From positions 1 to 20,377 of the IMG/VR virus record IMGVR_UViG_3300030450_001717: DNA of 20,377 bases; one strand, 5' to 3'. Positions 6,306 to 13,749 of this stretch are shown piece after piece. The notes below the pieces were generated by a model, which worked only from the letters and a program-made list of their open reading frames with translations, did no database searches and was not told the DNA's origin. The translations under genes and the position numbers were made by a program. The stretch comes from a virus. How positions within the stretch are numbered: position 1 is the first letter of the stretch; the number at the start of each line of letters is the position of its first letter.

Positions 6306-7882
6306 TATTCAGTAGGTGCTCCTTGTTCCGCTACAGTATCGGCTGCTACTTTTGCTGCTGGTGCAACCGCTGGTTTAGCCATATCCATCATCATGGCTTG
6401 TTGTTGTTGTTGTTGAAGGGCTTGTTCTTCTTGTTGCATTTGTTCAGGAGATTTAACCAAACCATCCATATCAATACCAAGAGATACACCACCTCGTTTA
6501 ATTAGATCATCGATGTTTATTCGCTTGAAACCTTCTTCACCAAGAGGCATCACCACTTGTTGAATAAAGACTTGTATTTTCGTTAGATCGTGTCCTCGTC
6601 CCAACGCTTCTAGCCCTGTGGTTATTTGAGGTTCAACCACTCCTTTAGGGAGTTTAGGAAGTTTTTTGGAACGTTCCATTCGGTCTTCGACCCGTTGCAC
6701 TAAAGGTAATTGTAACTCTTGAGAGAAAACCGCAAAGTTTCCTCCAAGTGCATCCTCTAGCTCTTGGGCCATTCGTCTTATTTCTTCAGCCGTTACTCTT
6801 TCTGCTTGCCTTTGAATCGCAGTATTGAGAAGGAACGCGAAAGAGAGTCGCGTATTGACTTCAGAAAGAACCCGTTCTGCCGTAGCCATATCAGCTTGCT
6901 TATGAATTTGGAGAACAGAAACATCACCATCTTGACCAGTGACAACATCAAGGTTTTCACTCTCTGCCAAATCTTTTTCATCAGTAACTCCGTTTGGGGA
7001 AACAAGAAAGAGAACTTTAGCGGCGGCTGCTGCGCTTTCGACGATGGCGCGAGACAATCCTTCAGAAGTAATGAGATCACCTTTGTGTTCCTCCGCGTAT
7101 GAACGCCCCCAATCCTCCCCGTCAATTCCGGTCCAGCGTAAGGCTAGAACTGGAGGTCTGGTAACGTCCCATTTTCCTTCAGAGCCAGGAATTAATATTC
7201 CTCTTATTTCCTGATACCCAATAATATGTTTGCCTTGCCTCACGTACTTCGTGAAAACTTCACAAATATCAGGGCCTTTAGAATTAGAATCCGAAGGAAG
7301 TGTTTGCGCGTAGGACTTCTCTGGAAGTAAAGCAAGAAGTTCTTCAGGTAGCGCATCTTTATGGATTTCCTCTTTAATGAGTATCTCCACAAATTCTCCC
7401 CCCGGAGAGCGTTTAATAACGTACTGATCCATTTGGAAAATACGCATCCCTATTTTTTTCGGGAAGGTAAGTAGCACGTTTCCACAAACGATCAACTGCT
7501 TGAACGCTTCGTTCAGCTTTGGTCGCAAACCGGAAGTTTCAATTTCGGTCTGAACCGCTCGTTCACGGGTATTTAACGCTTCTTCGATTTGAGATCGGGC
7601 TGTAGGGTCTTGAGCTAGTTCTTCTAACGTGTAGTCATCAACTGAGTAACGGAAGAATGGCGTGTTCGGAGGGAATAATGATAGCATTAACTTTGCCGCT
7701 AAATTATTCACCCCTCTCGCCCCGATACCTTGGTATGGGGTGTATAGGACCGTATGCCGTCCATGTTCCGACTCTGGCATTAAGGCTGGTATTGTTAATC
7801 GAGCACACTCCCGTGCTCGTTTTAAATACGGGTCACGGTCAGTAGCAAGTTTATCGTAACGTTGCTTGCAAGTCTGAGCCAT
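6305..7882 (-). CDS. Head-tail connector / portal protein (T7 gp8-like)
   Basis: A 525-residue protein (T7 gp8 is 536). The N-terminal part DRDPYLKRARECARLTIPAL, then YTPYQGIGARGVNNLAAKLM, then LSLFPPNTPFFR matches gp8 closely, as do FKQLIVCGNVLLTFP and RQAERVTAEEIRRMAQELE in the stem and clip region. It forms the dodecameric ring at the capsid vertex through which DNA is packaged and ejected. The C-terminal tail is Gln/Met-rich, with a run of CAA codons near 6397-6416, followed by an Ala-rich end; such a tail is usual in this family. ATG at 7882 has AAGGTG 8 bases upstream, which overlaps the stop of the preceding small gene. It is intact. Confidence 0.95.
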   Translation of the reverse strand: MAQTCKQRYDKLATDRDPYLKRARECARLTIPALMPESEHGRHTVLYTPYQGIGARGVNNLAAKLMLSLFPPNTPFFRYSVDDYTLEELAQDPTARSQIEEALNTRERAVQTEIETSGLRPKLNEAFKQLIVCGNVLLTFPKKIGMRIFQMDQYVIKRSPGGEFVEILIKEEIHKDALPEELLALLPEKSYAQTLPSDSNSKGPDICEVFTKYVRQGKHIIGYQEIRGILIPGSEGKWDVTRPPVLALRWTGIDGEDWGRSYAEEHKGDLITSEGLSRAIVESAAAAAKVLFLVSPNGVTDEKDLAESENLDVVTGQDGDVSVLQIHKQADMATAERVLSEVNTRLSFAFLLNTAIQRQAERVTAEEIRRMAQELEDALGGNFAVFSQELQLPLVQRVEDRMERSKKLPKLPKGVVEPQITTGLEALGRGHDLTKIQVFIQQVVMPLGEEGFKRINIDDLIKRGGVSLGIDMDGLVKSPEQMQQEEQALQQQQQQAMMMDMAKPAVAPAAKVAADTVAEQGAPTE

Positions 7883-7893
7883 ATGAAATCACC

Positions 7894-8106
7894 TTACGTG
7901 GGTATAGAGAGTCCGGTAGTCGGAGCGGAACTGTTAATAGCAAGCGCATTAGTTCGATACTTCTTCGTACCTTTTTTCTTCGCTTTTTGGGTATCAGATG
8001 TTTTCTTAATTGTCTCAGGAGCCTCTTGCTCAAGAACTGGAGGGGGTGCAGGGGGTTCTGGAACTGGCTGTGGGGCTGGGGCTGGTGCCGCTCGACTCAT
8101 ACACAT
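7894..8106 (-). CDS. Small proline-rich virion/tail-assembly protein (T7 gp7.3-like position)
   Basis: A 70-residue protein with a Pro/Ala-rich N-terminal half (APAPAPQPVPEPPAPPPV), a Lys-rich centre (KKTSDTQKAKKKGTKKYRTN) and a C-terminal GLSIPT. A small protein with this make-up directly upstream of the portal is common in marine T7-like phages. Position and the basic segment before a short Gly-containing C-terminus recall T7 gp7.3, a tail assembly and host-range protein (which ends KKSLSVARSSGGGINI), but similarity is limited to composition and the tail end. ATG at 8106 has AGGA 8-9 bases upstream; a second in-frame ATG lies two codons later. The stop lies within the Shine-Dalgarno sequence of the portal gene. 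Confidence 0.6.
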   Translation of the reverse strand: MCMSRAAPAPAPQPVPEPPAPPPVLEQEAPETIKKTSDTQKAKKKGTKKYRTNALAINSSAPTTGLSIPT

Positions 8107-8111
8107 GAGGA

Positions 8112-8306
8112 TTATCCTATTAAATTATCTTGTTGACTTTCATAGAGTTGCTTGAGTTTTCTAACAACACTGACTTGACCAATCTTAATATAAATGTCTT
8201 CTTGAGAAGTTCCTTTATTTGGGCAAGTATCTGGAAATAGTGTCTCTAAATACTCAAGTAATTCTGCGTTAACTTGAGGTAATGGGAGAGATTTTTTCTT
8301 CATCAT
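8112..8306 (-). CDS. Small conserved phage protein of unknown function
   Basis: A 64-residue protein: MMKKKSLPLPQVNAELLEYL, a short loop with a Pro/Cys/Lys segment, then a helix around IYIKIGQVSVVRKLKQLYES. I have an impression of similar short proteins upstream of the portal in marine T7-like phages but no function. It contains no motif I can name; a helix-turn-helix-sized fold is possible but not shown. It is the first gene after the promoter-like repeat at 8309-8342, so its leader would be under 25 bases. Two ATG codons in a row (8306 and 8303) follow the weak GGACAATA; the second gives better spacing. Five bases separate it from the next gene. Confidence 0.65.
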   Translation of the reverse strand: MMKKKSLPLPQVNAELLEYLETLFPDTCPNKGTSQEDIYIKIGQVSVVRKLKQLYESQQDNLIG

Positions 8307-8308
8307 TA

Positions 8309-8342
8309 TTGTCCAGTAAGGGGCCTTATTTAAAAGTTGTGT
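8309..8342 (-). promoter_or_regulatory. Candidate phage RNA polymerase promoter, copy 1 (structural block)
   Basis: Minus strand ACACAA-CTT-TTAAATA, then AGGCCCC, TTACT and GGACAA. It matches the element at 4645-4677 in the capsid leader at about 27 of 35 positions, with both conserved boxes at identical spacing. It begins directly after the T-run of the terminator that closes the reductase gene and ends 3 bases before the first structural-block gene. The paired arrangement terminator then repeat, seen twice, supports a promoter read by the phage-encoded polymerase. Confidence 0.55.
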
Positions 8343-8397
8343 AAAAACAAGGGCTTACAAAAAGATGAATACGTGCGTATTTACCTCTTTGTAGCCC
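8341..8397 (-). terminator. Long hairpin terminator after the ribonucleotide reductase gene
   Basis: Minus strand GGGCTACAAAGAG - GTA - AATACGCACGTATT - CAT - CTTTTTGTAAGCCC: an outer stem of 13 pairs (one bulged A, G-T pair included) and an inner AATAC/GTATT stem on a 4-base loop, stem span 8351-8397. It is followed by TTGTTTTTAC. It lies 27 bases past the reductase stop and separates the replication/nucleotide genes from the virion genes. Confidence 0.75.
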
Positions 8398-8423
8398 CAT
8401 GTCTTTATTTAAAAAGGGATTTT

Positions 8424-10103
8424 TTATACTCCGCAGCTACCCCCGTGTCCGGTAATATCGCATACATCATGCGTTTCAACGTGTTCCTCAAACTCTTCAC
8501 CAAGTTTAGAAACAGCCTCACCGTATGGGACACTAACCAAAGGCTGACCACCACGAGAGCCATCAGGATAACAAGTGAAACCCCGAAGCCTATGAGCATA
8601 CTTTGCAAGGGTATGAGCAAAATCTGTAACGCCATCTTCGTTATTCTCCTTCGTGCCCCATGCTGGAAGGTTAATGGTCGAAGAAATAGCCATATCTACA
8701 TAGTCTTGAACATCTGCTTGGAAGGCTATTCGCCGCTCGTAATCAGATGCTAGGTCGATAGAACTTTCAATGGACTCCGGTTTAACACCATAGAGGTCGA
8801 TCAGTTCTTGAGCGGCAGCATCAATTACGTATTGGTAGTGCCATCGTGTTCCTGATTTAAGGTAACGCCGTCTATAAGCGACTGCGTAAACTGGCTCAAT
8901 TCCCGTAGAGGTTCCTGCAAGGATGCCAATGGAACCTGTAGGTGCGACGGCGCGGTTGGCGATAGGGCGGCTAATTGAGAGTGTATCTGCAAAACAAGCT
9001 GACGTATGGTCACTAACGTGCTTATATACTTTGAGCCATCTATGGAGTTCTGGTGAGACATGATATTTTTCTCCATGTTTTATTAGCATCTCATGGACAC
9101 CCATCATCCCAAGTCCAAGCCTCCGGTTTTTCATACGGGTTTGCTCGACTTTAGGGTACGGCAATTCAGCTTTCATGGTTCCACAAAGCAGAAACTTTGT
9201 TGCCAACTCAGTGATCTCTTTGAGTTCATTGAGGTCAGAGATTCGTCCAAAGTTTAAACTACCTAAGTTACAAACATCAGAGTCATCAGATGAGGTCACT
9301 TCGGTACAAGCATTGCGAAGAGTTTCACCTTCCTTCTCAAAGAAGTTAAAACTAAATCCTGGTTCCGCTGATGATAAAGCCTGTTTGACATTGGTAAGAA
9401 AAGTTGAACCAACTTTACCTGTATTCCAATATTTAAGTAACCAATCTGTGTCGTAATTAACAGAGATGTTTGTCATATCCATAGGGGCTGGAAAGTTGAA
9501 ATCTTGTATCTTTACATCTGCTAACGTTAACCCACTTGTTCCCACCTTTTGTGTATGCCAATCCTTACATGAGAGAAACTCTTGTATATCCCCATGTTTC
9601 CAGTTGAGGCTGGCGTAGATAGCAGATCGACGGGAACCCCCCTGCATCACCCGTCTACCAATCTCGTTTATCATTTGCATCTTGGGGATAGGCCCAGAGG
9701 ATAAACCTCCGGTCCCACCCAATGTCTGACCAGCAGGGCGATACACAGAGTAATCAACCCCGATACCACCGCCTGTCATTAATGCACTTTCAGATTTCCA
9801 TGAGAGGTTTGCCCAATCTTCACGAGTATCTTCTTCTGCTTTAAGTAAATAGCAGTTATTGTAAAAGGAACGCTGTCTCCCGGCATAGTATAAGTATCTT
9901 CCACCGGGAATAAATTTTAGGTCGGTGACATAATGTATGAGTGTTTCAATTTCATCGTTGCTTAAATAGGGGGTGCACACTTCCGTTATTAATACACGAG
10001 ATAGATCAGCCCATGTTTCACAACCCGTGTGTGCGTACTTATAGTTAAAGATGTCCTCGCTAAATTGAGAGCGGAACATAGGATTCCTGTTGGATCGAAA
10101 CAT
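8424..10103 (-). CDS. nrdJ: Ribonucleotide reductase, probably class II (adenosylcobalamin-dependent)
   Basis: A 559-residue catalytic subunit that makes deoxyribonucleotides for phage replication. Visible residues are: NNC at C84 and C278 in DVCNLGSLNFG as the redox pair of the active site; N264-A-C266-T-E268 as the Asn/thiyl Cys/Glu triad; SALMTGGGIGVDYS near 106-119; APTGSIGILAG and TGIEPVYAVAYRRRY around 387-414, a PTGxIxxxAGxSxGIEP pattern that fits class II enzymes well; and a C-terminal Cys pair, C548 and C557 (CDITGHGGSCGV), for reduction by a thioredoxin-like partner. No ATP-cone domain precedes the core, and no small radical subunit is seen in the window, which favours class II. It is shorter than typical bacterial NrdJ. 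The start at 10103 is supported by AAGGA 7-8 bases upstream. Placement between exonuclease and portal is as in marine cyanopodoviruses. Class I remains possible if a small subunit lies outside the window. Confidence 0.85.
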   Translation of the reverse strand: MFRSNRNPMFRSQFSEDIFNYKYAHTGCETWADLSRVLITEVCTPYLSNDEIETLIHYVTDLKFIPGGRYLYYAGRQRSFYNNCYLLKAEEDTREDWANLSWKSESALMTGGGIGVDYSVYRPAGQTLGGTGGLSSGPIPKMQMINEIGRRVMQGGSRRSAIYASLNWKHGDIQEFLSCKDWHTQKVGTSGLTLADVKIQDFNFPAPMDMTNISVNYDTDWLLKYWNTGKVGSTFLTNVKQALSSAEPGFSFNFFEKEGETLRNACTEVTSSDDSDVCNLGSLNFGRISDLNELKEITELATKFLLCGTMKAELPYPKVEQTRMKNRRLGLGMMGVHEMLIKHGEKYHVSPELHRWLKVYKHVSDHTSACFADTLSISRPIANRAVAPTGSIGILAGTSTGIEPVYAVAYRRRYLKSGTRWHYQYVIDAAAQELIDLYGVKPESIESSIDLASDYERRIAFQADVQDYVDMAISSTINLPAWGTKENNEDGVTDFAHTLAKYAHRLRGFTCYPDGSRGGQPLVSVPYGEAVSKLGEEFEEHVETHDVCDITGHGGSCGV

Positions 10104-10112
10104 AAACGTTCC

Positions 10113-10520
10113 TTAAACCAGATCAATGAGATTAGGAGCTTTGTAATTAGGGCCTTTGAGAACCTTTCCATCTTCACGATAGATAGGCTTCCCATCTTCC
10201 CCAAGTTTACTCATGTTAGATGAGTGAACGCGATTGAATGCTGCTTGAAGATTGCACCCAAATGTGACGGCATTACCACTGATAATGTACTGTATATCGG
10301 CTAATTCTTTTAAATGTCGAGCTTGAGTTTCAAGATGAGGTCTTCCATGCCGCAGAACTTCTACAGCCATAACATCAAGCTCGTGATTATACTCATTTAC
10401 TTCTTCAAGAAGAAGGTTCTTCCGAAGCTCAAGTAATTCCACGGTGTATTGGGCATCAATAGGGAGGCCCATAGCTGAATGAAATTGTGAGACATGAGTT
10501 TCACGATTAACTTTCATCAT
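10113..10520 (-). CDS. MazG-like nucleotide pyrophosphohydrolase
   Basis: A 135-residue, mostly helical protein of the all-alpha NTP pyrophosphatase superfamily (MazG / phosphoribosyl-ATP pyrophosphatase-like). The metal-binding pattern is visible: LLLEEVNEYNHEL with E39, E40 and E43, and KELADIQYIISG with E72 and D75. The C-terminal half has the SSNMSKLGEDGKPIYREDGK and VLKGPNYKAPNL segments usual in phage members. It likely hydrolyses (d)NTPs to monophosphates; the true substrate is not known from sequence. It sits directly upstream of the reductase (9-base gap) and overlaps the DUF3310-like gene by ATGA, so it belongs to the nucleotide block. Two ATGs occur in tandem at 10520 and 10517; GAGTG lies a few bases upstream. 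Confidence 0.82.
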   Translation of the reverse strand: MMKVNRETHVSQFHSAMGLPIDAQYTVELLELRKNLLLEEVNEYNHELDVMAVEVLRHGRPHLETQARHLKELADIQYIISGNAVTFGCNLQAAFNRVHSSNMSKLGEDGKPIYREDGKVLKGPNYKAPNLIDLV

Positions 10521-10753
10521 GTGTCACTCATAACGATTCGGTCAATTTCTCGCTCTGCAAACCATATAATTTTATTAAGGTCATACAGTGCATCAGAACC
10601 TTGTTTTTCCCCAAGGCGATAACAAGCCTTGAATATATTACCTCTCGAAAAGTTCATGTTCTTGTACTCAATAAGGTCCATCAATTCGTATGCTTGTTCA
10701 GGCAACTCATAATAACTCGTTGCTAATCCATCTGATTCTATTTGGGTGTCCAT
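10517..10753 (-). CDS. DUF3310-like protein
   Basis: A 78-residue protein with the pattern of DUF3310 (SaV-like) phage proteins: a helix ELMDLIEYKNMNFSRGNIFK, then ACYRLGEKQGSDALYDLNKI and IWFAEREIDRIV. Members often stand near nucleotide metabolism genes in phages; some are labelled as kinase-linked, but no kinase motif is present here. The start ATG at 10753 lies inside the 3' end of the exonuclease gene (16-base overlap) and is preceded by an AGG about 8 bases upstream. The stop overlaps the MazG-like start. A role in nucleotide supply is inferred from position only. Confidence 0.7.
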   Translation of the reverse strand: MDTQIESDGLATSYYELPEQAYELMDLIEYKNMNFSRGNIFKACYRLGEKQGSDALYDLNKIIWFAEREIDRIVMSDT

Positions 10754-11445
10754 AAAGCAACCTGTCCTTTACCAAGGTAATCACTACAGCGTAAGATTTT
10801 AGATAAACGTGCTTGAAGTAAGGCATCTTGTTCAGTTAACCCTGCTTTCTCAAACAGAGCTAATACGTCAGCCCACTCCGTAACACCTTCAGCTTTCTTC
10901 GGCCCAATACCCGGACATCCCTTGTACCCATCTGTCGGATCACCACAGAGCGTTTGGAACATATGGAAGTTATCCCCTTGTTCCTCTGTGATGGTTATGA
11001 TTTCGTCATCTACAAGGTGTTTTCCTGGTATCTGCTTTAGGTCTTTATCAGGTGACCAAATAATTGTGTTATCTAATTGAGTCTGAAGGATGCCAAGAAC
11101 ATCATCAGCTTCACAGTTTACTTCAGTACGTGAAGTATGTTTTTCCTCGACGTACTTTCGTAAGGCTTTATAGATAATAGGTTTACGAACACTTTTACGA
11201 TGCGCTTTGTAACCAGACCATAACGCCTTACGCCAGTTACCTTTATCGGAAAAAGCGAAGATTAAATCATCAGTGTTCGCTTGCTCTCTTAAATCATCAA
11301 CCATTAATTGAAGTTGAGAAGTAGCGTCTTCCATTGTTGCATGAAGAGTAAAGGTATCATCGGCCCACTCAATAACGTGTTCAACAACGGATGCTACTTG
11401 ATAGCAGACGATATCAGCGTCAATTAACAGGGTGGGGGAATTCAT
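10738..11445 (-). CDS. 5'-3' exonuclease (T7 gp6-like, FEN family)
   Basis: A 235-residue protein with the acidic motifs of flap nucleases: LLIDADIVCY (D9, D11), AFSDKGNWRK (D67), NCEADDVLGIL (E112, D114, D115), SPDKDLKQIPG (D133, D135), CGDPTDGYKGCPGIGPKKA (D169, D172, then the helix-hairpin-helix turn that grips DNA). In T7, gp6 (300 residues) removes primers and degrades host DNA to recycle nucleotides. The frame is open 34 codons further upstream, but ATG at 11445 has AAGGGA 7 bases before it and starts just ahead of the first catalytic strand, so it is chosen. It overlaps the preceding small gene by 26 bases and precedes the nucleotide genes, which would reuse its products. Confidence 0.92.
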   Translation of the reverse strand: MNSPTLLIDADIVCYQVASVVEHVIEWADDTFTLHATMEDATSQLQLMVDDLREQANTDDLIFAFSDKGNWRKALWSGYKAHRKSVRKPIIYKALRKYVEEKHTSRTEVNCEADDVLGILQTQLDNTIIWSPDKDLKQIPGKHLVDDEIITITEEQGDNFHMFQTLCGDPTDGYKGCPGIGPKKAEGVTEWADVLALFEKAGLTEQDALLQARLSKILRCSDYLGKGQVALWTPK

Positions 11446-11641
11446 GTACAATCCCTTTATGAGTTTTAGAAAACTGTATGACCATATCCGAAGACATGGC
11501 GTGTAGTACGGCAATGAGAGCATCTCGTATGTCTTTATTGTTCTCATCCAAGTCAGCAGCTACGGAAGCCACAAGTGTTAAGCTATGAAAGGGAGTCCAT
11601 ATCCCCATATTAGCCAACAGATCGTCCATCTCTTCGGACAT
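11420..11641 (-). CDS. Small unknown protein between DNA polymerase and exonuclease
   Basis: A 73-residue protein, MSEEMDDLLANMGIWTPFHS followed by a TLVASVAADLDENNKDIRDALIAV helix region and a short C-terminal tail ending FPHPVN. I do not recognise it. It has an acidic N-terminus and is probably helical, with no transmembrane segment or metal motif. The start at 11641 shares its A with the DNA polymerase stop (TAATG) and has AAGGA 10 bases upstream. An in-frame TTG 6 codons earlier is less likely. The 3' end overlaps the exonuclease start by 26 bases, so translation of all three genes is linked. Confidence 0.7.
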   Translation of the reverse strand: MSEEMDDLLANMGIWTPFHSLTLVASVAADLDENNKDIRDALIAVLHAMSSDMVIQFSKTHKGIVHEFPHPVN

Positions 11642-13545
11642 TAATGTGTTTCCTTCCAAGTGTTACCGATTTTATATTCGCCAGTTAACTCTACGCGGCA
11701 TTTAAAATGTTTCCCGGCTAGTCTAATTGCTTGAACGGCGATTTCTCCCACTCGTCTAGCTCTTTCAGTACAGACTTCCAACTGAATCTCGTCATGTATC
11801 CACGCCACTTGTTTGACACCCAAGCAATCAGGTTCTTTATTGAGTAACCCCCAAAACTCCACCATCCACTGCTTACATAATAACCCCCCTGCGCTTTGTA
11901 AGAGTGTATTGAGTGCTGAATGGTGAGAGCGGCAGTACAACCGTCTACGGTCCAATCCAACCAAGTATCCGTTCTTCTCTGTAGAAACTCGTACACCTTC
12001 AATGAGCCTCTTGAGCGCAGGAGTTTTAGCGAGAAAGCGAGATTTAAGACGAGCACCCTCACGCGGAGATTTAAGGCCAAGGTCCAAGGCAATCTTTGGG
12101 GGTCCAGCCCCGTATAAAAACATATAGATGAATTTTTTAGCAGCGGCTCTATCTGGTAATCCAGCGGCATCTTGATTAGCCGTGTGGATGTCTCCATTAA
12201 CAACCTCCTTTGCGTAAGCACCTTTGTCATACTTAGCCATATAATGACCAAGCATCCGTAACTCTAAGCCAGAAACATCCACCCCAACTAAGGAATGTCC
12301 TTTTGGAACATGAAATAAATCACGGCACTCTGCCCCGAAGGGTACACCGACGCTAGGCACTTGGCCGATATTGGGAGAACTATGCGTAGCGCGGCCAGTG
12401 ATAGCACCATTGGTATTAACGTTACCGTGAATACGTCCCGTGTTTGGATTGATGGACCTTAACCAAGCGTTATCCCCTTCTGCTAACTGCCCAATCCTTT
12501 TCTGGATCAGGAAGTATTCCGCTAATCGTTTAGCTTCAGGGTATGGGAGTTTGGCTAAAACCGATTCATCAATCTTAGGTTTCCCATTCGGAGTAAACTC
12601 CTTTGGTTTCCATTTATATAAGGCAATAAGTCGGTCAGCTATATGGTCACGGCTACCTGGATTAAACACCATATGTTTCACTGGGGAATATGAACATCCC
12701 TCAGTTCGCGTTGGCTTCAAAGGGTCTTTATAGTTTAACGTTTTAGTGGGGGTTTTTATATCCCCATGTGAAGCAAACCAAGGTTCAAATACATTTTGTA
12801 ATTCCTCACTTAAATCCTCACGTTTCTTTACAAGCGCAGCATATAATTTTACAGCTTTAGCTTCATCGAAGAGAAAGCCGTTACGTTCTTGTTGAGCGAT
12901 AATCCAAGCTACCTGATGCTCTAGTTTAAGCGCAGAACTTGGATAGTCCTTACTAATAATGAGATCGAATAACTTTCGAGTAACAACAACGTCTTGTATA
13001 CAGTAGGTCTGCATATCTTCATTCCATGTAGACCAAGTAAATTTTAGTAACCCCTCATCCCATTCTTGGCGATCAGGGCTACTAGCTATGGGACGTTCAC
13101 CGTGAATTTCTATCCACCATTCTCGACGAGCGGCTTGGTAGTCTCCTTTATGTTCACCTAAACGGTGACCCCACGCCTCTAAAGCATGGCTACCAATCCG
13201 CTTGCCAGGAATATTAAGTGTACCCTTATCAATCTTTGCAAAGTCAATATTAGTTAGGTTTGTCCAGATCAAACGGCTGGCAACCAACGTATCAAATACT
13301 TTACCTTCATCGACTTTAAAATGAGGGTACACTTTTTGAATTAGAGGAATGTCAAACTTAATGATGTTATGACCAACAATTTGTTTAGCCTTCATCAGTA
13401 ACTTTAGACCTTCCTCAATATCGTTATCGTTAGCACTAAAGGATATGATATCGCCCGTATGTACTTCTTGGAGAACGAGAGAATGAATACACGTAGCGGT
13501 ATCTAATAACCCATCAGATTCTAAGTCGAAGATGTAACTTTGCAT
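11641..13545 (-). CDS. DNA polymerase, family A with 3'-5' exonuclease (T7 gp5-like)
   Basis: A 634-residue replicative polymerase (T7 gp5 is 704). Proofreading domain: ExoI FDLES (D7, E9), ExoII VGHNIIKFDIP (N60, D65), ExoIII YCIQD (Y181, D185). Polymerase domain: motif A VGVDVSGLELRMLGHYM (D423), motif B RAAAKKFIYMFLYGAG with K471 and Y474, motif C AWIHDEIQLEV (H584, D585, E586), and a C-terminus NTWKETH recalling T7. Tyr474 corresponds to T7 Tyr526 / E. coli position 762, and Tyr there is usual in strictly lytic phages. The segment between the exonuclease/thumb region and YSPVKHMVFNPGSRDH is about 32 residues shorter than in T7, where the thioredoxin-binding loop is found. The start at 13545 has an ideal AAGGAGGT 5 bases upstream, the strongest Shine-Dalgarno sequence in the window. 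Confidence 0.96.
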   Translation of the reverse strand: MQSYIFDLESDGLLDTATCIHSLVLQEVHTGDIISFSANDNDIEEGLKLLMKAKQIVGHNIIKFDIPLIQKVYPHFKVDEGKVFDTLVASRLIWTNLTNIDFAKIDKGTLNIPGKRIGSHALEAWGHRLGEHKGDYQAARREWWIEIHGERPIASSPDRQEWDEGLLKFTWSTWNEDMQTYCIQDVVVTRKLFDLIISKDYPSSALKLEHQVAWIIAQQERNGFLFDEAKAVKLYAALVKKREDLSEELQNVFEPWFASHGDIKTPTKTLNYKDPLKPTRTEGCSYSPVKHMVFNPGSRDHIADRLIALYKWKPKEFTPNGKPKIDESVLAKLPYPEAKRLAEYFLIQKRIGQLAEGDNAWLRSINPNTGRIHGNVNTNGAITGRATHSSPNIGQVPSVGVPFGAECRDLFHVPKGHSLVGVDVSGLELRMLGHYMAKYDKGAYAKEVVNGDIHTANQDAAGLPDRAAAKKFIYMFLYGAGPPKIALDLGLKSPREGARLKSRFLAKTPALKRLIEGVRVSTEKNGYLVGLDRRRLYCRSHHSALNTLLQSAGGLLCKQWMVEFWGLLNKEPDCLGVKQVAWIHDEIQLEVCTERARRVGEIAVQAIRLAGKHFKCRVELTGEYKIGNTWKETH

Positions 13546-13554
13546 CTAACCTCC

Positions 13555-13749
13555 TTAACCAACGTCTAAGCGTAATCTCCCATCAAAATCGTAACCAGAT
13601 TGTCTGAGAAACGATTCAAACGTTCTGATGACTTCATATAAGTTGGTAGGATTATCCATGCCTTGTTCCACATGAATAAACGAATTCTCGTTGTTTCGCG
13701 TGGACCGGAATTCAATATCAACAATTTCCAGTTCGGGCTTGGTAATCAT
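13555..13749 (-). CDS. Small unknown protein upstream of DNA polymerase
   Basis: A 64-residue protein: MITKPELEIVDIEFRSTRNN, then a central Gly-Met segment, then NLYEVIRTFESFLRQSGYDF and DGRLRLDVG. I do not recognise a family. The pattern is strand(s), a helix and a last strand (a beta-beta-alpha-beta-type small domain). The ATG at 13749 is 2 bases after the stop of the HTH gene, with a GGGT-type weak Shine-Dalgarno sequence, so reinitiation is likely. Its stop is 9 bases before the polymerase ATG, overlapping the polymerase ribosome site. Coupled expression with the polymerase is inferred. Confidence 0.65.
   Translation of the reverse strand: MITKPELEIVDIEFRSTRNNENSFIHVEQGMDNPTNLYEVIRTFESFLRQSGYDFDGRLRLDVG

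Noticed and set aside
6397-6416. Run of TTG repeats (CAA codons) at the portal C-terminus, considered as a slippage site or sequencing error.
   Set aside because: The frame stays open to a stop that forms a proper TAATG with the scaffold gene, and Gln-rich tails are normal in this family.
7570-7581. A 12-base match (TATTTAACGCTT on the plus strand) to the core of the capsid promoter-like repeat, inside the portal gene.
   Set aside because: The flanking boxes (ACACAA and GGCCC) are absent and the sequence encodes conserved portal residues, so it is probably chance.
7800-7819. Inverted repeat CGAGCAC/GTGCTCG inside the portal gene.
   Set aside because: It encodes the conserved RARECAR segment, and no T-run follows on the coding strand, so a terminator role is not supported.
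8337-8753. Plus-strand open frame of 138 codons opposite the end of the ribonucleotide reductase gene.
   Set aside because: It lies antisense to a well-supported gene and a terminator, has no recognisable domain, and no other plus-strand gene exists in the window.
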